5,928 bases of DNA. Origin: SOKG01 sp964502665. GTDB lineage: Bacteria > Chloroflexota > Dehalococcoidia > SZUA-161. Made by a program: the position numbers and the translations under genes. Shown in pieces: positions 5,907 through 5,928 of the stretch. Within the stretch, counting starts at the first letter, position 1; the number at the start of each line of letters is the position of its first letter. The notes under the pieces were generated by a model. It saw only the letters and a program-made list of their open reading frames with translations. It was not told the origin of the DNA and made no database searches. The stretch spans positions 1-5,928 of the forward strand of contig CAZCXP010000146.1 in the NCBI GenBank assembly GCA_964502665.1. Direction: 5' to 3'.

Positions 5907-5928
5907 CGTTGCCACAGGAGTGGCAACG
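5907..5928 (+). repeat. Intergenic hairpin 2 of an inverted pair (may continue past the window)
   Basis: CGTTGCCAC (5907-5915) and GTGGCAACG (5920-5928) form a perfect nine-pair stem with an AGGA loop, ending on the last base of the window. Seven bases (AAGAATC) separate it from hairpin 1. The stem could lengthen if the next bases are GATTCTT, which cannot be seen here. Its reverse complement matches hairpin 1 except at six positions, which form three compensated base pairs. Confidence 0.85.

Noticed and set aside
5878..5928. CRISPR repeats
   Set aside because: There are only two units. They are in inverted rather than direct orientation and the spacer is seven bases, so the pair does not fit an array.

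Overview
The window holds five complete genes, all on the + strand: two family III (CaiB/BaiF) CoA-transferase subunits, an amidohydrolase-2-type TIM-barrel protein, an acyl-CoA dehydrogenase and a glycyl-radical-enzyme activase. No RNA gene, transposase or CRISPR array is visible. The organism looks like an anaerobic bacterium of moderate GC (mid-50s percent by eye) that uses AGG/AGA and ATA codons freely. The activase implies an oxygen-sensitive glycyl radical enzyme. Chloroflexota (Dehalococcoidia-like) or Desulfobacterota-like anaerobes fit, but this is inference and not a phylogenetic result.

Layout. Bases 1-99 hold a plausible sigma70-like promoter (TTGACT-17-TAGACT) and a short open frame that may instead be the tail of an upstream gene. 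Genes 1-3 (100-1332, 1368-2591, 2621-3496) are tightly spaced, with gaps of 35 and 29 bases and good Shine-Dalgarno sequences, so they probably form one operon. A 191-base gap (3497-3687) holds a GC-rich inverted repeat element with two hairpins and a four-run G-quadruplex motif. The acyl-CoA dehydrogenase (3688-4860) and the activase (4913-5869) follow, 52 bases apart. After the activase come two 22-base hairpins that are inverted copies of one another and differ only by compensatory base-pair changes. The second runs to the last base of the window.

How the genes may work together. A CoA-transferase activates an organic acid and the dehydrogenase oxidises the acyl-CoA. The activase points to a glycyl radical enzyme encoded outside the window. 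This combination resembles the logic of anaerobic fumarate-addition pathways (BssD activase, BbsEF CoA-transferase, BbsG dehydrogenase). The CoA-transferase pair supports the comparison: the family's catalytic Asp is present in the second subunit (D166) but absent from the first (Ser/Phe at 176/177), as expected of a heteromer with one active subunit. The amidohydrolase is not part of the known benzylsuccinate set, and it has lost three of the five usual metal ligands. The substrate is unknown, and the window may represent an uncharacterised variant pathway.
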